Shown here: piece after piece, positions 62,277 to 64,000 of the stretch
Layout of the letters: the number at the start of each line of letters is the position of its first letter
Position numbering within the stretch: the stretch's first letter is position 1
Assembly: GCA_032718565.1 (NCBI GenBank)
Contig: JAVGVS010000731.1
Coordinates: 1 to 64,000 of the forward strand
Direction of reading: 5' to 3'
DNA length: 64,000 nt
From: Distichodus sexfasciatus
Lineage: Eukaryota; Chordata; Actinopteri; Characiformes; Distichodontidae
Translations under genes and position numbers: made by a program
The notes under the pieces: generated by a model
Told to the model about the DNA's origin: nothing
The model's database searches: none
Seen by the model: the letters and a program-made list of their open reading frames with translations, nothing else

Positions 62277-62485
62277 AAAAGAACTTAATAACTCACTTAA
62301 AACTTCAAAAATGATGTTTAATGCTTCCCTGATGCTAACCTTTAATATACAATTCCTAATTAATTCTGCTAACTAGAGGCTCACCGATATCATGTCCAAT
62401 AAAAATACTCCTACACAAAATGTAATATGAATGCGGTTTAGTGTTTTAGAACTTTTCATAATGTTCTTAATGCTAAAAAAAGTAC

Positions 62486-62575
62486 AGGGAGCGACCAGCT
62501 TCTGTGTGGGAACGCCAAACTTTCAGCATCTTCAGCTTTCAGGGTTGACAGGCTAAACTAGTGATTAACAGTTTT
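62486..62575. repeat. Dispersed repeat fragment paired with 52.5 kb
   Basis: Counterpart of 52515..52605 in the same orientation; followed by different DNA. Confidence 0.6.
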
Positions 62576-62684
62576 AGACAGAAAGTTGGCTGCATCGATT
62601 GAACTTTTCTGGTCTTTTACTTTTCCTAAATTTGTATTAATATAAAAGACGTCTAAACAAAAACCATCCAGGGACACCATTTTA

Positions 62685-63107
62685 TGCCCCCATAGTGATG
62701 CGCGGGTGACCCGCGGGTGCGGACGGTTTTAGGGCAGACATTTTTAAATATCGTGGGTGCGGGCGGGTGGGTCAAAAAGTTACAAAACGCATTTCATTAT
62801 CAATCAAAACGTGTTGTAAACGGGGTTCCAATTACCACAAGGATCTGGTAGTGTGTTTTGCATACATGTGCGCTTGTGTGTGTTTGTGTGTGTGCGAGAG
62901 AGATGTCTTTCGTGCAATTTTCCGCAACCCTTCAATAAATAACGACGTAAAAATCGATCTTTCGGTTTCTTTGTTGTTGTTTGGTACACAGTTAATCTTG
63001 CATAAAATTGTGTCATCATCTTCAATGCGAATCTAGCACAGATCTATGTCATCTATGGGTTACAGTGTCACGAATGACACCGCGACCCGCGCAACACTGT
63101 GCCCCCA
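62685..63107. mobile_element. hAT-type non-autonomous transposon with 8-bp target duplication
   Basis: The element is 62693..63099 (407 bp). Inverted ends are TAGTGATGCGCGGGT and, from the right, CAGTGTTGCGCGGGT. Perfect direct repeats TGCCCCCA flank it at 62685..62692 and 63100..63107, the 8-bp length typical of hAT transposition. The interior has a (TG)n run and no transposase. Confidence 0.9.
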
Positions 63108-63409
63108 AATGTAGGTTCTAGTCCAGGCTTCATGTGTAGAGTCTAAAATTAGTCCCCAAAGTAAGTCTAGGTCAAAAATACACACATTCATTCTTTACTA
63201 CAAACCTTCTCATCTTTCCTCACAATCCTTATTCGTGATCATCCTCCATGCTGACATTCCCCTGAATACCTCTTCTTCTCCCCTCCTTTTTTCCTATTCT
63301 TGTCTTTTCTGGCAGCATGTCAGTGAGCATCCAGCACCCAATGAAAAAGGCTTAACTGGAAAATTGAATTTGTTTATGATTCCTTGCCTTTTTTAATTAA
63401 AAGTTCCAG

Positions 63410-63640
63410 GTCGCTTCATTAATCTCCTTCGACATATTTCTGTTTAAACAACCGGCTTGTTTGTTAACGTTATCGGGCGGCGACAAAAGGGCTGACGGGC
63501 GCGTCCTCGCTCCGTGCCTCGTCTTAAACAGCAAACATTTACACTGCTCCTGCCTGTCGACCTTTAGCGTATTGTCTCTTCCTGCTGATTCACATCTAAG
63601 TCTAATGGCTTTAGGCACATGCATCTTTATGCCTAAAATG
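63410..63640. other. Candidate conserved non-coding element
   Basis: Repeat-free, CpG-containing sequence (aacgttatcgggcggcgac; gctgacgggcgcgtcctcgc) with TTCATTAATCTCC. Composition-based guess. Confidence 0.25.
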
Positions 63641-64000
63641 AGAAAATCTACTGGGGCAAGTAAAATTAAAGATTTAAAACAAGTCAGATATATCCAGAAA
63701 TGTTTAACCATATGTAGAACCTGTTATAAGGAGGAAAGCGTTGGCAAGAAAGTTCACATTTTAACTCTTTGGGTGCTAATGTTTTGCAGTAAATGTTTCA
63801 TAAGCTGTTGCATGCTTTAGTTTTCCTCAGCTTGGTCTGACTATAAAATCTGAATAAAAGTTGGCACATGAATAACCATCATTAGTATAACCTGCTATTA
63901 GGGAGCAGTTACAGAACAGCAATTATTTAGTTATCGGATGCTAGTATAAATAAAGGTTTAATAATCTGGAATATTAGGGTCATCTGAATGCATTAAGGAT

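Larger units (their letters stand above)
58041..64000. other. Intron, distal part
   Basis: No neurexin exon recognised. Holds a Tc1 fragment, SINE copies, a hAT-type element and two candidate conserved stretches. 59220..59660 and 59950..60420 look like plain unique AT-rich intron. 61370..61440 is a short purine-rich run. Confidence 0.6.

Overview
The window reads as nuclear DNA of a bony fish. It is AT-rich and dense in (TG)n, (AG)n and (CT)n microsatellites, and it carries many short non-autonomous DNA transposons, Tc1 remnants, a solo LTR and a tRNA-derived SINE. The only protein-coding sequence I can defend is one exon with spliced-gene architecture. The repeat style resembles ostariophysan fish (characiform, catfish or zebrafish-like), but that placement is an inference.

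Gene: an exon at 47946..49296 (+) carries a roughly 640-nt 5' UTR with four short upstream ORFs. The start codon is at 48585, followed by 237 complete codons encoding a signal peptide, the first laminin-G/LNS domain and the first EGF domain of an alpha-neurexin. Details of the peptide fit neurexin-2 alpha (nrxn2) best. A branch point, polypyrimidine tract and AG precede the exon, and a GT donor in phase 1 follows it. The remaining window is therefore transcribed non-coding or flanking DNA: 1..47945 is intron 1 and/or 5' flank, and 49297..64000 is the start of the next intron. No non-coding exon 1 or promoter could be assigned.

Non-coding layout: 1..11571 is simple-repeat rich, with long pyrimidine tracts at 4.9, 8.5 and 26.1 kb. 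An internally deleted Tc1-like element with about 110-bp inverted repeats lies at 11572..12110. A MITE-like family with TAGGRYTGG-type ends recurs at 13.1, 15.6, 20.5, 36.1 and 37.7 kb. A CpG-rich block lies at 18.6-18.9 kb, a solo Gypsy-type LTR with a 5-bp target duplication at 24164..24584 (-), and a partly tandem array of a ~300-bp unit at 41.6-43.5 kb. A hAT-type element with a perfect 8-bp target duplication is at 62693..63099, and three copies of one SINE are at 57.8, 61.7 and 62.1 kb. Several low-repeat, CpG-containing stretches with homeodomain or POU-like sites (5.9, 22.1, 23.7, 32.6, 47.1, 53.3, 55.2, 60.5 and 63.4 kb) are candidate conserved non-coding enhancers, judged by composition only.

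No operon, CRISPR array, phage or other multi-gene system is present, and I saw no convincing novel biochemical system. The most worthwhile leads are the uORF-rich nrxn2 leader, a two-copy hairpin repeat with a compensatory base-pair change at 33.7 kb, the ~300-bp tandem array, a MITE nested inside a tandem repeat, and the candidate enhancers.
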